This document shows, in pieces, positions 9,838 to 20,400 of a stretch of DNA of 64,000 nucleotides. The position numbers and the translations under genes are program-made. The DNA is from Lasiosphaeris hirsuta. Lineage: Eukaryota > Ascomycota > Sordariomycetes > Sordariales > Lasiosphaeriaceae. The stretch covers positions 4,650,001 through 4,714,000 of the forward strand of contig JAUKUA010000004.1 of assembly GCA_030549175.1 (NCBI GenBank), in the 5' to 3' direction. The notes beneath the pieces are model-generated. The model was not told the DNA's origin. It searched no databases and saw only the letters and a program-made list of their open reading frames with translations. Each line of letters opens with the position of its first letter. The stretch's first letter is position 1.

Positions 9838-12800
9838 CTAATCCCGCGCCTTCTTCGCTCTGAGACAGGTAGTAAGATTATTCTTACTAGTAAGCGTATC
9901 GGGATGCTCCTTGCCTAACACCTTCTCGCATAGCTTCAGTTCCTGTCGATGCATCTTCTCGGCCTCCTCGTACTTCCCCTGGTGGCTAAGTATAACCGCA
10001 AGGTTATTCATGCTGGTAAGTGTATCGGGATGCTCCTTGCCTAATACCTTCTCCCTCAGCTGTAGCGTCTGCCGATGTATCTGCTCAGCCTCCTCGTACT
10101 TCCCCTGGCTTTCAAGTACACTTGCAAGGTTATTCATGTTGCTAAGTGTATCGGGATGCTCCTTGTCTAACACCTCTCTCAGCTGCAGCGTCTGCCGATT
10201 CATCTGCTCGGCTTCCTCATACTTCCCCTGGTATTCAAGTATAACCGCAAGGTTATTTATGCTACCAAGTGTATCTGGATGCTCCTTGCCTAACACCTTC
10301 TCGCATAGCTTCAGTTCCTGTCGATGCCTCTGCTCGGCCTCCTCGTACTTCCCCTGCTGTTTAAGTATAACCGCAAGGTTATTCATACTGGTAAGTGTAT
10401 CGGGATGCTCCTTGCCTAACACCTTCTCACTCAGCTGCAGCGCCTGCCGATACATCTGCTCGGCCTCCTCGTATTTCCCCAAATTGTGAAAGCTCTCACC
10501 CACTTTGGACAGAAGGCCTGGTGCCGCCCTTTCGTCATCTGTCCTCTTCCACAGCTGAAGAGCATGTTGTGTATGCGGAAGATACTTTATCCACTCTTCT
10601 CGATTTCCGTGATCCGGAAAAGGAAACATATTGTCAAGCCGTTGTAGCACTCTGGTACTCCAGTCCTTTTGCTCCCCCTTTTGGGCTAACCAGCTTAACA
10701 TCGATATTTGAACGAGCCGATGGATGTCGTAAGTATCAGACTCTTTCCGTTGGGATATGAATGCATACGCCTTCAGGGTTCCGATTGCTTCAACAGTCTT
10801 TAGCCTCCCTGCTGGTGGCAATAGGGATTGCGGAATATCCTTCCCGGCAAGGAAGCACATAAACCGGAGGTAGTCAGCCGCCAGCGGGTCGTGATCTGAG
10901 ATATGCCGGAACGAAATCAGCCAGGTTGTGGCGACAGGGTTTTGAATGTTCCTATATCGGTGCCTGTCGTCAAAGTCCCTGCTTAATAGCTCGATCATAT
11001 CCTCGTCACTAGACTTGCAGAGCTCAAGGTATTGCGTAGTCGAGATCTGCTCCTTGGCCATATAAGCAGACGCCTGGCGTATCGCCAGAGGGAGGCTGGC
11101 AAGAAATTCCAGCAATGCGTCATTACTTCTCGCATCGCCCATCTGATCAACCTTTAAATTTGTCTGTAACAGCTTGAGGGCCTCCTCTCTGCTCATTTCT
11201 TCCACTGGGATTATATGACTTCCAGACTCGACTAGCATTACTCCAAGTCTGTGATTTCGCGTTGTAAACAGAATAGATCCTTTCCGGCTAAATGGAAGAT
11301 AGTCGGCAAGGGCGATATCGCCAGAGAGTAGCTTTATGTCGTCGGCGTTGTCGACGATCAAAAGCCAGCTGCCTACACTCTCGTGGCTTAAGGCGGCCTT
11401 GACAAGTGCCTTGACATTTGCTTTCTCTTCGTCGATTCCTGGTACCTTGAGCTGCTGGCCGATAGCGCGGTATGCATTCTCGAAGGTGGTGGCATCCACA
11501 GCGGGAACCCAAAAGACCGAGCAGTCTGGGTGCGCGTCGCCAATGCGGAAAGCGGCCTCAAGCGCGATCTGCGTCTTTCCAACCCCTCCCAGGCCTTCGA
11601 TAGCGGTCCGCTGGCAGTCATGTTCGTCTCCACTGGGAAGGATCCTCGCAAGAAGATCGGCGAGAATTGTTTCGCGACCGACAAATTCCTTGTTCCGTCC
11701 AAACGGGACGATCCAGCGCCGCTGTATAGCGGCTTCACCATGTTAGTAGGATTCTAGCCGTATCAGCCCGCTCAAGAGAGATGATCAGCTTACAGTCCGT
11801 CCGGCGTGTCAAAACAGCCGATGCGTTTCCAGCGAATTGCCTGACGGTATCTTTAACGAGTCTGAAGTTGGGGCATTCTGGGCCCAGGAATTTGTTCATG
11901 CCTGAATGGGTTGCATCCAGCCCCTGTCGAGAGAAGCCATGCCGGCAGGCAGAAGACTCGGTCACAAGCTATCCAGGTCAGTTACATATCATGCATAGCA
12001 ATGAAATTAGCGTACGATCTTGTGGGTCACACCCGTACTCAGCCTCTTCGCCCAACCCCGTGATAGAATGCGCCTTAACATCTCCGTCTTCCTGGTTTCG
12101 AAAAAGCAACTTAGGGGTAGCCGCACCGCCTCAGAGTTTGCAATCTCTGTGAACTTCTGAACACGCTGGCGAACGAAGTCGTGTTTCTGCTCGAGATCTT
12201 GTATAAGCTGGTCGGAGGCTTGCTCTCCCATAATGCCGGCAATCAATACTTGCCACCGAGCCTGCTTCGCAGCATCGCTACCATGGAATAGAGTGGCGAG
12301 AAACAGGATGCCAACAGTGGAAAGCAGAATATGTCGGTAGGCGCTGCCTTCCTGGGCCGCTCGATTGACCGCCTGGGGGATGTTAACCGCTACCTGCCCG
12401 CCGTCCATGTATCCAGGGACATACTTCAACTAGGATAAGCCCCCCAAAACAAGAGGCGACGAAGACGATCGGTCGCGTTTGCGAACCGCGACCTTCGGCA
12501 ATGAGACCGAGCAGCGTGTCGGCATGGCCGAGCAACGTTTGCACGGGCGCATCTGCAAAGTAGTTTGCATTCCAGTCGTACGTGAATATGCGGGCCTTTG
12601 GTAGCGCTTCCGGCAGCATGTCGCGGTCCGACAGCCAGTTCACAACGCTGCCCTCTCCTTTCTTCTTGAACTCCCATGTCCGCGGCGACTCGGTGCCCAA
12701 GCCGTGGATTGCGATGATACTGTCCGGTTAGACATGCCTCTACGTGTTAGACCGGGTGGAACGTACTCGATAGTCGTGTCGTCGGGAGTGTCGCCGGCAG

Positions 12801-12906
12801 GGATGATCCGGCGGAGTCCCCTGCGAGCCTAAGGACGGAATGGCGGCAGTTAGCGTCCGGTTGCATCTTGTTGCATGGAGAGGGGTCTCACCTCCATTGT
12901 GGCCAT
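9838..12906 (-). CDS. NLR: alpha/beta hydrolase - NB-ARC - TPR (one apparent frameshift)
   Basis: STAND-class NLR thought to act in fungal non-self recognition. Five exons: 12906-12892, 12828-12425, 12372-12016, 11968-11794, 11732-9838. The four introns (63, 52, 47, 61 bp) have good borders, including a TACTAAC branch in the last. The order is a PGAP1/SesB-like hydrolase (SIIAIHGLG, then [13 protein letters not shown]), NB-ARC with P-loop GLGGVGKT, Walker [24 protein letters not shown] and MHD-like YDIHRLVQ, and five kinesin-light-chain TPRs. Exon lengths sum to 2,846 nt, one short of a multiple of three, and the frame changes near 12715-12725 between EYVPPG and DSIIAIHG. No intron rescues it, so a 1-nt deletion or an assembly error is likely. 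Otherwise no stops; a restored frame would be about 948 aa. Lack of other decay suggests recent inactivation or an intact gene. Confidence 0.82.
9841..10479 (-). repeat. Five tandem 42-aa TPR units (about 126-bp DNA repeat)
   Basis: Each unit starts GKYEEAEQ and contains [14 protein letters not shown]. Unit starts are near 10479, 10353, 10227, 10104 and 9978. Unit three lacks one codon and reads [10 protein letters not shown]. High similarity between units at DNA level implies recent duplication or gene conversion, as known for repeat domains of fungal NLRs, where repeat number sets recognition specificity. Confidence 0.85.
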
Positions 12907-13194
12907 CCCGGGAATATTCTGATATTCTGAGACGCGGGGCTCACATCCACCCCACTTGCGCACCAGGCTGCCAAGGGTTGCGGCACGATCGCGGCGCGGA
13001 CTGTATCAAGCTCACCGTCAGAACGGAAGCGATAGCGAAAGGAGTGTTTGGTTAAAGCGAGACAAGTGAGTGCATTGGTTGGCATGGGAAGAACATCTAC
13101 ATCTGTCATTCTCATGGATGCCTAATGCCTGGCGCCCGAAACGCCACGCAGCGACCACATCCAATCACTCCCGTCGCTCCCGCCCGCGTCCCAA
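12907..13194. other. Upstream region of the NLR gene
   Basis: Probable minus-strand promoter of the NLR. No separate gene is recognised. Confidence 0.3.
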
Positions 13195-13843
13195 ATGGCC
13201 CCGCCACATCTCCCGCTCCGGCCTGTACGAAGCATCTATGATTTGCCGGCGCAGAGCGTCCCGCCGCCCCGCCGAACTTCCATGTCGTTATGTACCAGGG
13301 GTTTTGCCATCGCCGACCGGGTGGAAGTGCATCTACTCTGGGCTAACAAAGGGAGACTCTTCGTCAAGCCTGTCCCGCGCGCCTGTCCCGCACTTTCTTC
13401 TTGATCCAGCCTTGTGTCGCAGTGTCCTGATGTCTGTGCGTGTTGTAATCCTCCGGCAGACACGTGCCAAGGGATCATGCGGCAAGTCGCCCTGGGTTTC
13501 CCCTATACGGACGCCTGTCTTGTATCGTCCGAGAGAGACTTGCATATCGCCAACGAAACGCGCCTTTACCTCGCAATGAAGACGGCGTGCCAATCAAATG
13601 GGCTGATTGGAAGACCTTAGCCAGGGAACTCCTCAGAGTGTACGAGCGTGATCCAGATGTGGTCTATCCACGCTTTCTGCGCGCTGAGCCCCGCCTCTCC
13701 CGCATCAATATCATGCATAGCTTCACCGTCTTTACTATCCTAGGGCCTATGTACGCGTTCGGCCTGGTGACCCTGGGTATGCTGTTTAATCTCACCAGTG
13801 ACTTACCGTTGCTCATTAGAGAACAGTGCAACCGCACAGCGCA
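13195..13843 (+). pseudogene. Fungal membrane protein of unknown function, frameshifted and deleted
   Basis: Successive frames carry FAIADRVEVHLLWANKGRLF (about 13300-13355), CLVSSERDLHIANETRLYLA (about 13518-13575) and, after a shift, WKTLARELLRVYERDPDVVY, PRFLRAEPRLSRINIMH and FTVFTILGPMYAFGLVTLGM (to about 13790). This order resembles a family repeatedly seen in filamentous ascomycetes with two C-terminal TM helices. Here the first helix appears deleted, because RINIMH joins directly to the last helix. The recognition is from pattern memory and the family has no assigned function. Frameshifts plus the deletion mark it as dead. Confidence 0.5.
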
Positions 13844-14188
13844 CGAGATTTGTGGTGAAGTTAGCCAATCGGCACGTCCTAACTGCCAAAATGAAGATAT
13901 CGAGAAGTATTTCGCTGCGGGTAGCCAGTGTCGCACGTCACAATGTCAAGGGGAGTCTTACGGCTTGTTTTAGGCATTGCTTGTATGGTTTTACCGACAC
14001 TCCATTAAGAGGACCTACTACCTTTCAGCATTCTACACAATCAGTACAGAGGCTGGGGCTGAAAGCGGTTGCCTTCCTCGGTCCGGACTACCCCATTGAC
14101 TCCACTAAAATCCTATTAGATAACTCCTTATGGGATATTACTTTATCTAGTTAAGCGTAAGGCCGACGAGATTATCCCGGCTGCTTCC

Positions 14189-14575
14189 TTACCCACTATG
14201 ATACCTACGAGAAGTCATCACCTTCACGTTCTCGCCGTCCCCAGTTAAGAGCATCATGACACTTGGGATCGAGCCAGAGCAGAGTACCGGCTGGCGGTCC
14301 ATCAGATCTCGTATCCAAGCTTCGCATTTCCACTCCACCCAGTAATCGATCATACCAGCCCAGCTCTTAGCCGGTTCCGTAAGGTTCACCAACACCACTT
14401 TTCCAGACGGGTTATAACTTACCTTCGCAAAGCCCTTCGCTAAGACCTTAACTACGTAACTTATAAGGCTTGTGCCCATAATATGAAGGACGTCTAGGCG
14501 AATGTCACACTGCTGGCTCGCATCGCCGTGACAGCTAACACCGATGCCGGGCCGGCTATAGGCCGGGACCGGCAT
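14189..14575 (-). pseudogene. Sirtuin (Hst3/Hst4-like) C-terminal fragment
   Basis: The 128-codon frame contains DVLHIMGTSL, then GKVVLVNLTEPAKSW and IDYWVEWKCEAWIRDL. 'D(V/L)LL.MGTSL' followed by 'GKV.FVN' and 'DYWVEWDCD.WV.DL' is the NAD-binding and C-terminal signature of fungal Hst3/Hst4-type histone deacetylases. The catalytic half (GAG, HG and QN motifs, zinc Cys) is not found upstream. Several normally conserved positions are changed. It is a truncated relic. Confidence 0.6.
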
Positions 14576-14680
14576 CGATCGCAGGTCCCCCCGCCAAGGC
14601 AGTCACCAACGGATTCAATTGGGCCAACACCTCTTGGACAAGCCACTAGTAATAGGAATCCTAGATGGTTGGCCTAGAGG

Positions 14681-14960
14681 ATGGCCACGTGGCCAGCGGT
14701 TGCAGAGATGTCTAAGCGCGGAGGCTTCTGGGGATATCTTTGCTTTTTGTATCTAGAGCATAAGAAGGCTCGGTTTCGCCCAGCCCTCGAGTGCTTCCTC
14801 TTCTTCTTCATGCCTTTGGCAAACAAGATATTAAAAAGAATATCGGCTGAATCTATCGAAGCCGAGGGGCAATTGAATCACACTGAACCCCCTTGTTCTT
14901 TACATTTGGCAATCTTGATCCACACCTCCTTGCGTTGAGCTGTGTCACAGCGAAGTAACA
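14681..14960 (+). repeat. Retroelement-like repeat fragment shared with 45850-45990
   Basis: The stretch AACAAGATATTAAAAAGAAT..GCTGAA..GAAGCCGAGGGGCAAT (14823-14880) parallels AACAACCTAGAAAGATTATC..GAAGCTGAGGGGTAAT inside the solo LTR at 45896-45945, with similar flanks. It is probably a remnant of the same LTR family. Confidence 0.35.
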
Positions 14961-15997
14961 CGTCATACCGCGTGATAGCGGAAATTGAGTTAGACCACGG
15001 ATCCTACTTATCATAAAGTACGATACCAGGTCGAAGCGTTTTGATTACAGTTACGCGTTTCCCTACTGCCGTTCTAGCGTCGGATATCTCGGCATAGCCG
15101 GGACATAGAAGCTCCTATCCCGCTAGAGCCTCCGTTTCTCGGCCACACTCATCTTAGCTATAAGTACTAATATAGTTAAAATATCGCAAATATCGGAAAG
15201 ATCTCAGTTATTATCTTAGAGTCGCGGCTCGTAGTCGACGCGGTGGTAGTTTCGAATATACCTTGGCTGGTACTTCTTACGGAAACGAGATCAACTTCTA
15301 AGACCTATCTATAAATTTGTGGAGAGGCTAACCTTCTCTTTAAAGCAGTTGATATTCTAGGTATAGTCCTGAACTAGCTTACTAGTATTACATGTTGAGG
15401 GTCACAGAGCACCTGGAGAGCATGGCACAATAGAGAGAATACGTGTATGGCAAAGATGTGACAGAACAGTTGATAAACTAATGGTTGTCTAAGTGGTTTG
15501 AAGAGTGCGAGAGGGCCCCTATTATAGACATGTGCGTTAGGTCGTATCGGCATGTGACCGCGTGGCCTTCGTCAGTCCTAGTGAGGATGTATTAGCTACA
15601 TCCTCGAATACGAGGGTGCGGTGACCACTTATATGGGGCATGAGTGCGTGATCTGAAGGCCTTATGGGCCCTGTAATTTCTCAGCAGTTACGCTATAGCA
15701 CTGGCAATTAGAATCTGCGAACCTATTGCTCATGTTGGCCTGGACTGCTAGATCTGCAGGCCCTGCAGGCCTAGCTCAGGGAAGAATCAGGGATAGCTCA
15801 GGACAAATCAACCACAGCTCACCCGGGCTCAGCACTACGAACGAATAAGGAAATTTTGTGCGCCCAGATTCGTCTCATACAACCAGGCTGTATTTGACAG
15901 TTTTGAAGTTGCGAAGTTGCAATGTGATTGGCTAAAAGTTGGTCAACCCTGGATGGAATTCCTTTGCGGACAGGGACACCGGGTGATCAGGTCGAGT
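14961..15997. other. AT-rich gene-free stretch
   Basis: No coding frame of note on either strand. Many TA-rich runs, especially 15000-15400, fit RIP-affected repeat DNA. GGCCCTGCAGGCC-like palindromic motifs occur near 15757-15772. Confidence 0.35.
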
Positions 15998-17080
15998 TCA
16001 TTCTGCAGAGAACCCCAAGCTAGTACCTTTTCCTAGCCCATTTTGCGCGGGTAGCTTCTGCCGCTGACATCTGCGTGCGGCATTCTTTGGGGTGCTGAAG
16101 ACGTATCTCAATTTCCGACCACACTTCTTCCAGAACCCTTCCGGCTTAGATGTTTTCTGACTTGAATCCACAACTGGTACCTTGATCTTGGGAGTAGAGG
16201 CCGGTTTTGGTGCCCGGTGTTTCGATTTCTTGAGCTTTTCCTGCTTGGCAAGGATCAACTTGCTATCTCTGATGAGGTACGGCACGCCATGGATCCTCCA
16301 ATCCCCTGCATCTTCTACCATTGGGTTACTCTGGAAACCGCCACCTGGTGCCCTATAACACTTTCTGACAAGAGGTCTCTTCAGATAGCGATAGTAGTTC
16401 GTACAATTTGGATCCAGACACCAGAACGTCCCCTTCGTACTTTTGTCCCGCGAAAGCCCATACGAGTCGGGATCGAGGGCCTCGAGCCACGAGTAGTCCA
16501 CAGTGGTCCAATCACGTTGCCAGTACGGGCCACAGGCGATTCTTCGGTGATAACTAAACTGGAGACACTTGTCCCTGTCGGGGCAGTGAGTGACACTCAC
16601 GGACCACCTACTTGCGTCCCCGAAGGTGCTGCTGAGACCCGTTATTATGACATGGGCCTCTTTCCTCTCGTTCATGCCACCTTTGGTCACCATTTCGTCG
16701 CCGAACGAGAGTAACCGGCAACTGGAATCACCACGACAACCAGCACCGCCGCTCCAGGCGGGCATACACGCCAAATCGCGAGTTGGGTGGGTATTTCGCT
16801 CCCCAGTCCAAGCAACCACACCTGTTCGGATCAAAACACCTCATTTCAGGAAGCATTCCGGGCCCCGACTGGGGAACAATGTACTCACCTGCCCCCCTCC
16901 GCAGCTCAGGCAGACACGCCACCATGTCATCCGCCGAAATCCCCGAGTTGTGTGGCACCCGGAGCTGGCCTGTCCACACCATGTCCAAGACAACGGCATT
17001 CCCTCCTCGTCGGAGAACCGCTGTCGGATGCGTTCGCTCCGCGACCGATTTCTCAAGGGCATCATGGCCTGTGGGTGCAT
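15998..17080 (-). CDS. Hypothetical basic Cys-containing protein, two exons
   Basis: The second exon is an uninterrupted frame ending at 15998. It is rich in Trp, Tyr and paired Cys (for example THCPDRDKCLQF and TFWCLDPNCTNYY) and has a very basic Lys/Arg/Pro tail. An upstream frame from 17080 (contains WTWCGQASSGCH and VCLSCGGGQ) ends at a strong GTGAGT donor at 16888. The acceptor is uncertain; one at about 16794 keeps phase. The repeated CxxxxC/CxxC pattern could bind metal, but no family is recognised. No stops or RIP-like damage are seen in exon 2. Confidence 0.4.
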
Positions 17081-17283
17081 TATGGTTGGGATGCAGACAT
17101 CTCCTCACCCAGACATGAATGTACATATACACCCCGTTTTAGATCACGGCAACTATAGCCGGGCCAAAAATCGCTTCCTTGAACTCACCTTGGCTCACGG
17201 AGGTGCTCGCAGTGCCTTACACCTCGCTCAGGCTTTATGACTAATCTGGACTTGGTCAGGAAATATTATGGGGGGTGACTAAA

Positions 17284-17430
17284 TAGTCGGTCTCTAAAAA
17301 GACATTGTTCATCCCAAGATGGTTAGTCAAAAACCCAGGCTCGCTTGGCCTCAAAGCTCACCTTCGCTCATGCTTTCGCTCACCATGTTACAAATTTTGT
17401 CAACTTTGCGCGACACTCCCGCGGGACGGG
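17284..17430 (+). repeat. Dispersed repeat, copy 1 (partner at 44147)
   Basis: Begins TAGTCGGTCTC, followed by GGTTAGTC, CAGGCTCGCTT, repeated GCTCACC and AAATTTTGTCAACTTTGCG. The same series in the same order occurs at 44147-44305. No terminal repeats were established. Confidence 0.5.
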
Positions 17431-17481
17431 TTTTGGGCCTGGTTCTAGCTCAATGTCTACCAGCACTACCTATCCCCAATT

Positions 17482-20400
17482 TCATAGTACTCGATGATCC
17501 TTTTCATGGTCTTCATGGGGTCGCCGCTTGGCATTTATGCGCTCCTTCACTTCACCCACCGACTTCTCGAGCAGGGCCCGGCTCACATCGACCTTCGTGT
17601 TGACGTAGTCGGAATCATTCCATTCGTTCATCACGTCGACCGTATTGAAAGTCTTTGCCATGAGCTGGGCGAATTTGACGAGGCTGTCGTTCCCGTCCGG
17701 GATCCGGCCGCCCATCCGCATCATAACTAGAGTTAAGAACAGCCATATCTGATGGCAATTATCTCCCGTCTTAAAAATCTTCTGTCTCACTTCACATGTG
17801 TAGTCCGTCGGTCAGTGAGAATTACTCTGTACGCGTATTATGAAATAGAAGGTCCTACATTTGGTTGAGCCAATCAGTTGAACGCCGTTGACAACCATGC
17901 CGACGGAGCCCATAATGGTAACGAATCGCACAATGACGACGGCCCATCCAATGGCGATGCCCACTGGCGGAGCGATCACACTAACGATTGAACCGAGGGT
18001 GCCGGCGATGGTAGTGGCGCTGCAGATGATGAGGTTGGCCTTGTTCTTGTCGTTCTCCTTCGTCGCAATGTTGTACAACGGGACGATTTCCTTCATGGCC
18101 TCGCCGAGGGTTCGAAGCGACTGGGCAAGGGCATCTGCAGAAATATCGTTCTCTTCCGGGCCAACCACTGCCAGCAGAATAATACGCATTTGTCAGCAAA
18201 GAATGGCCCGCTTCACATAGTTATTAGTCCACCTAAAAAGGGGGTAAAATATGAAAAAGTTTTGACTTGCGAATTTCAAGTCTTCTTAGTGAAACGATCG
18301 CGTTAGTCGTCGCCTTCTCGACTCTATCAAACGCTCTGACAGCAGCTTCGTCTAGAGTTTTCCTATCGAGCTTTTCGACATGAATGTTGAACTATAGAGG
18401 AAGAACAAGGTTAGATCTGAGGGGGAATATACAAAACGGAGATTACAACAAAGGAGTCAAACTTTACCGAGCTTCTCATCCACGGGGCAATTTCGGAACC
18501 CTTCTTCAAGATCTTCAGTAGCAAGTCGGCCTTGGCAACGTCTTCGTCTGTTACCGCGTTGCCATTGTCGTTGGCCGGCGCACCCTTTGTGAGATTGAAC
18601 AAGGCACGTCCTTGGGTTGCTACAGTCTCGGGTGGTATTAGGTCGATATGGTCGCGAAACAACTCGAGAAAGTCGCAGATGCCGACACCAACCAGCATCC
18701 TACATGACGGCATCATGTAAATCAACTCGTCAGTAAAGCGCTACCAGGCTGTAATAACACAACCACCTGCACGTACACTCCTCGAAACCACTTGGACCCG
18801 TTCCTAGTTATAGGGTTGCTATTATCAATCGCCCCGATGCTGCGAAAGTATGACTGATTTTCGTGCGTGTATTGCACGCTGGCTCGAATATATTGCTGGC
18901 CAAATAGTTTGTCGATCGGGTCGATCTCGCGGCCGGCGACGGTCCTCGCGTGTGGCTTGAACACCAGATTCCTGTGGGTCGTGATCTTTTTGAGAGCGAG
19001 GGACCCATTTGGGTTGCAAAGGTTATCGCAGAGGGTCTCAAGGGCATTCTGTGTTGCGGGCATATCGGCGATGGCCGCTTCTCTCGCCAAGACATTGTGA
19101 ACGAGATCTAGCTGCGGGTGTCATTAGTGTCACACGAATCCAAGCCTCCATACCAGCGAATAGCGTCCATACCAGCGATCGGTCCGATCGCTGGTATTCT
19201 ATTGAAACTACTGCGTGGATCAATTCCAGGCCTGGAATGGCCACAACAACGGACCCCATTGTACGCAGTATTTAGAGCAGTTGGAAGCCTTCGGCTTCCA
19301 ACGATCGAAGAAGAAATCAACACTCGTTTTTCCATGTTTGAGCCCTTGATACCACTACGTGCAACAGTTATGAGCCCGGGGCTCTGATTGAAGCCATTCA
19401 GAGCTGTATCTTCCGTTGTTCCAACCACCAACCTCACACGTATCGAACCGCTCTTCAAAACCAACGCTCCCCACGATCCCGAGCCTTCCAACAGAGCCTT
19501 CCAACAGTGAAGCCATCACGAAGACTCCGATCGGAGCCATGAGCCAGAAAACCACCGAAACCAAGGCCATCGAGGCCTTCTTCCGCGAACGCAACGATTG
19601 GCCTCGGTGGCAGAAAGCCCTCAAATGGGTGCTCACCACACACAACGTACTCCATCACGTCAATTTCGAAGACCTCACCGTCGCCGGCCAGCCAACGCTC
19701 ACCAGCGCTCCCAAGCCTCCGAATCCCTTCTATTTCCTCGATGCCTCCAAACAAGCCAAACTCCCGGCGCTCCACGACGACGACAACGAACCTCTCGAGC
19801 GTACAACCTGTACAGAAGAAGAGTTCACCAAGGTTAGCGGCGCCACTGAGAAAACCACGTACGAGGCATCACTGAATCGATACGACAAGCGGATTCAAGC
19901 CTGGGAGAAAGAGAGGGATCGCGTCAACGAAGTCAAGAGATGGATACACAGCCACGTTGATAATTCGGTGATCAACACGGTGGAAGCCTCACTAACGCTC
20001 CACGCCCTCATCGCCGAATTACACTCCTACGCCGCCGTCGACACGCAGTTCGAAAAGGACCAAGCTATCGACGAGTACAACAAGACTCTAGCTCTCGCAG
20101 GCCGATCAATTGGAGCCCAGGCCTGGCTCAGAGCGTGGATTGAAGCCAGAAACAACGTACAACAAGTCGCCCCAGAAGAAATCGCCGGAATCCGAGGAAT
20201 TCGCCGCTTTCTCAACGCCGCTCAACACTACAACGCTCCGTTCGTCAACCTCCAGCGCCTACAAGCCGAGCAACAGAACTACAAAGGCCTGCCTCCCGAC
20301 TCTCTCGTATCCTACGGCGAAGTCTTCAAGGCTACACTCGAGGCGGAAGGAAAAACCGTTGGCGCAACGCTTGGAGGACGGAACGAAAGAGGAGAGTCAA

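Noticed and set aside
10000..10480. CRISPR-like regular spacing of about 126 bp
   Set aside because: The repeats are coding TPR units in a eukaryotic gene, with no unique spacers.
9911..10489. 192-codon plus-strand frame with repeated Cys/Ser/Phe pattern
   Set aside because: Antisense of the TPR repeat array; its periodicity is inherited from the repeats.
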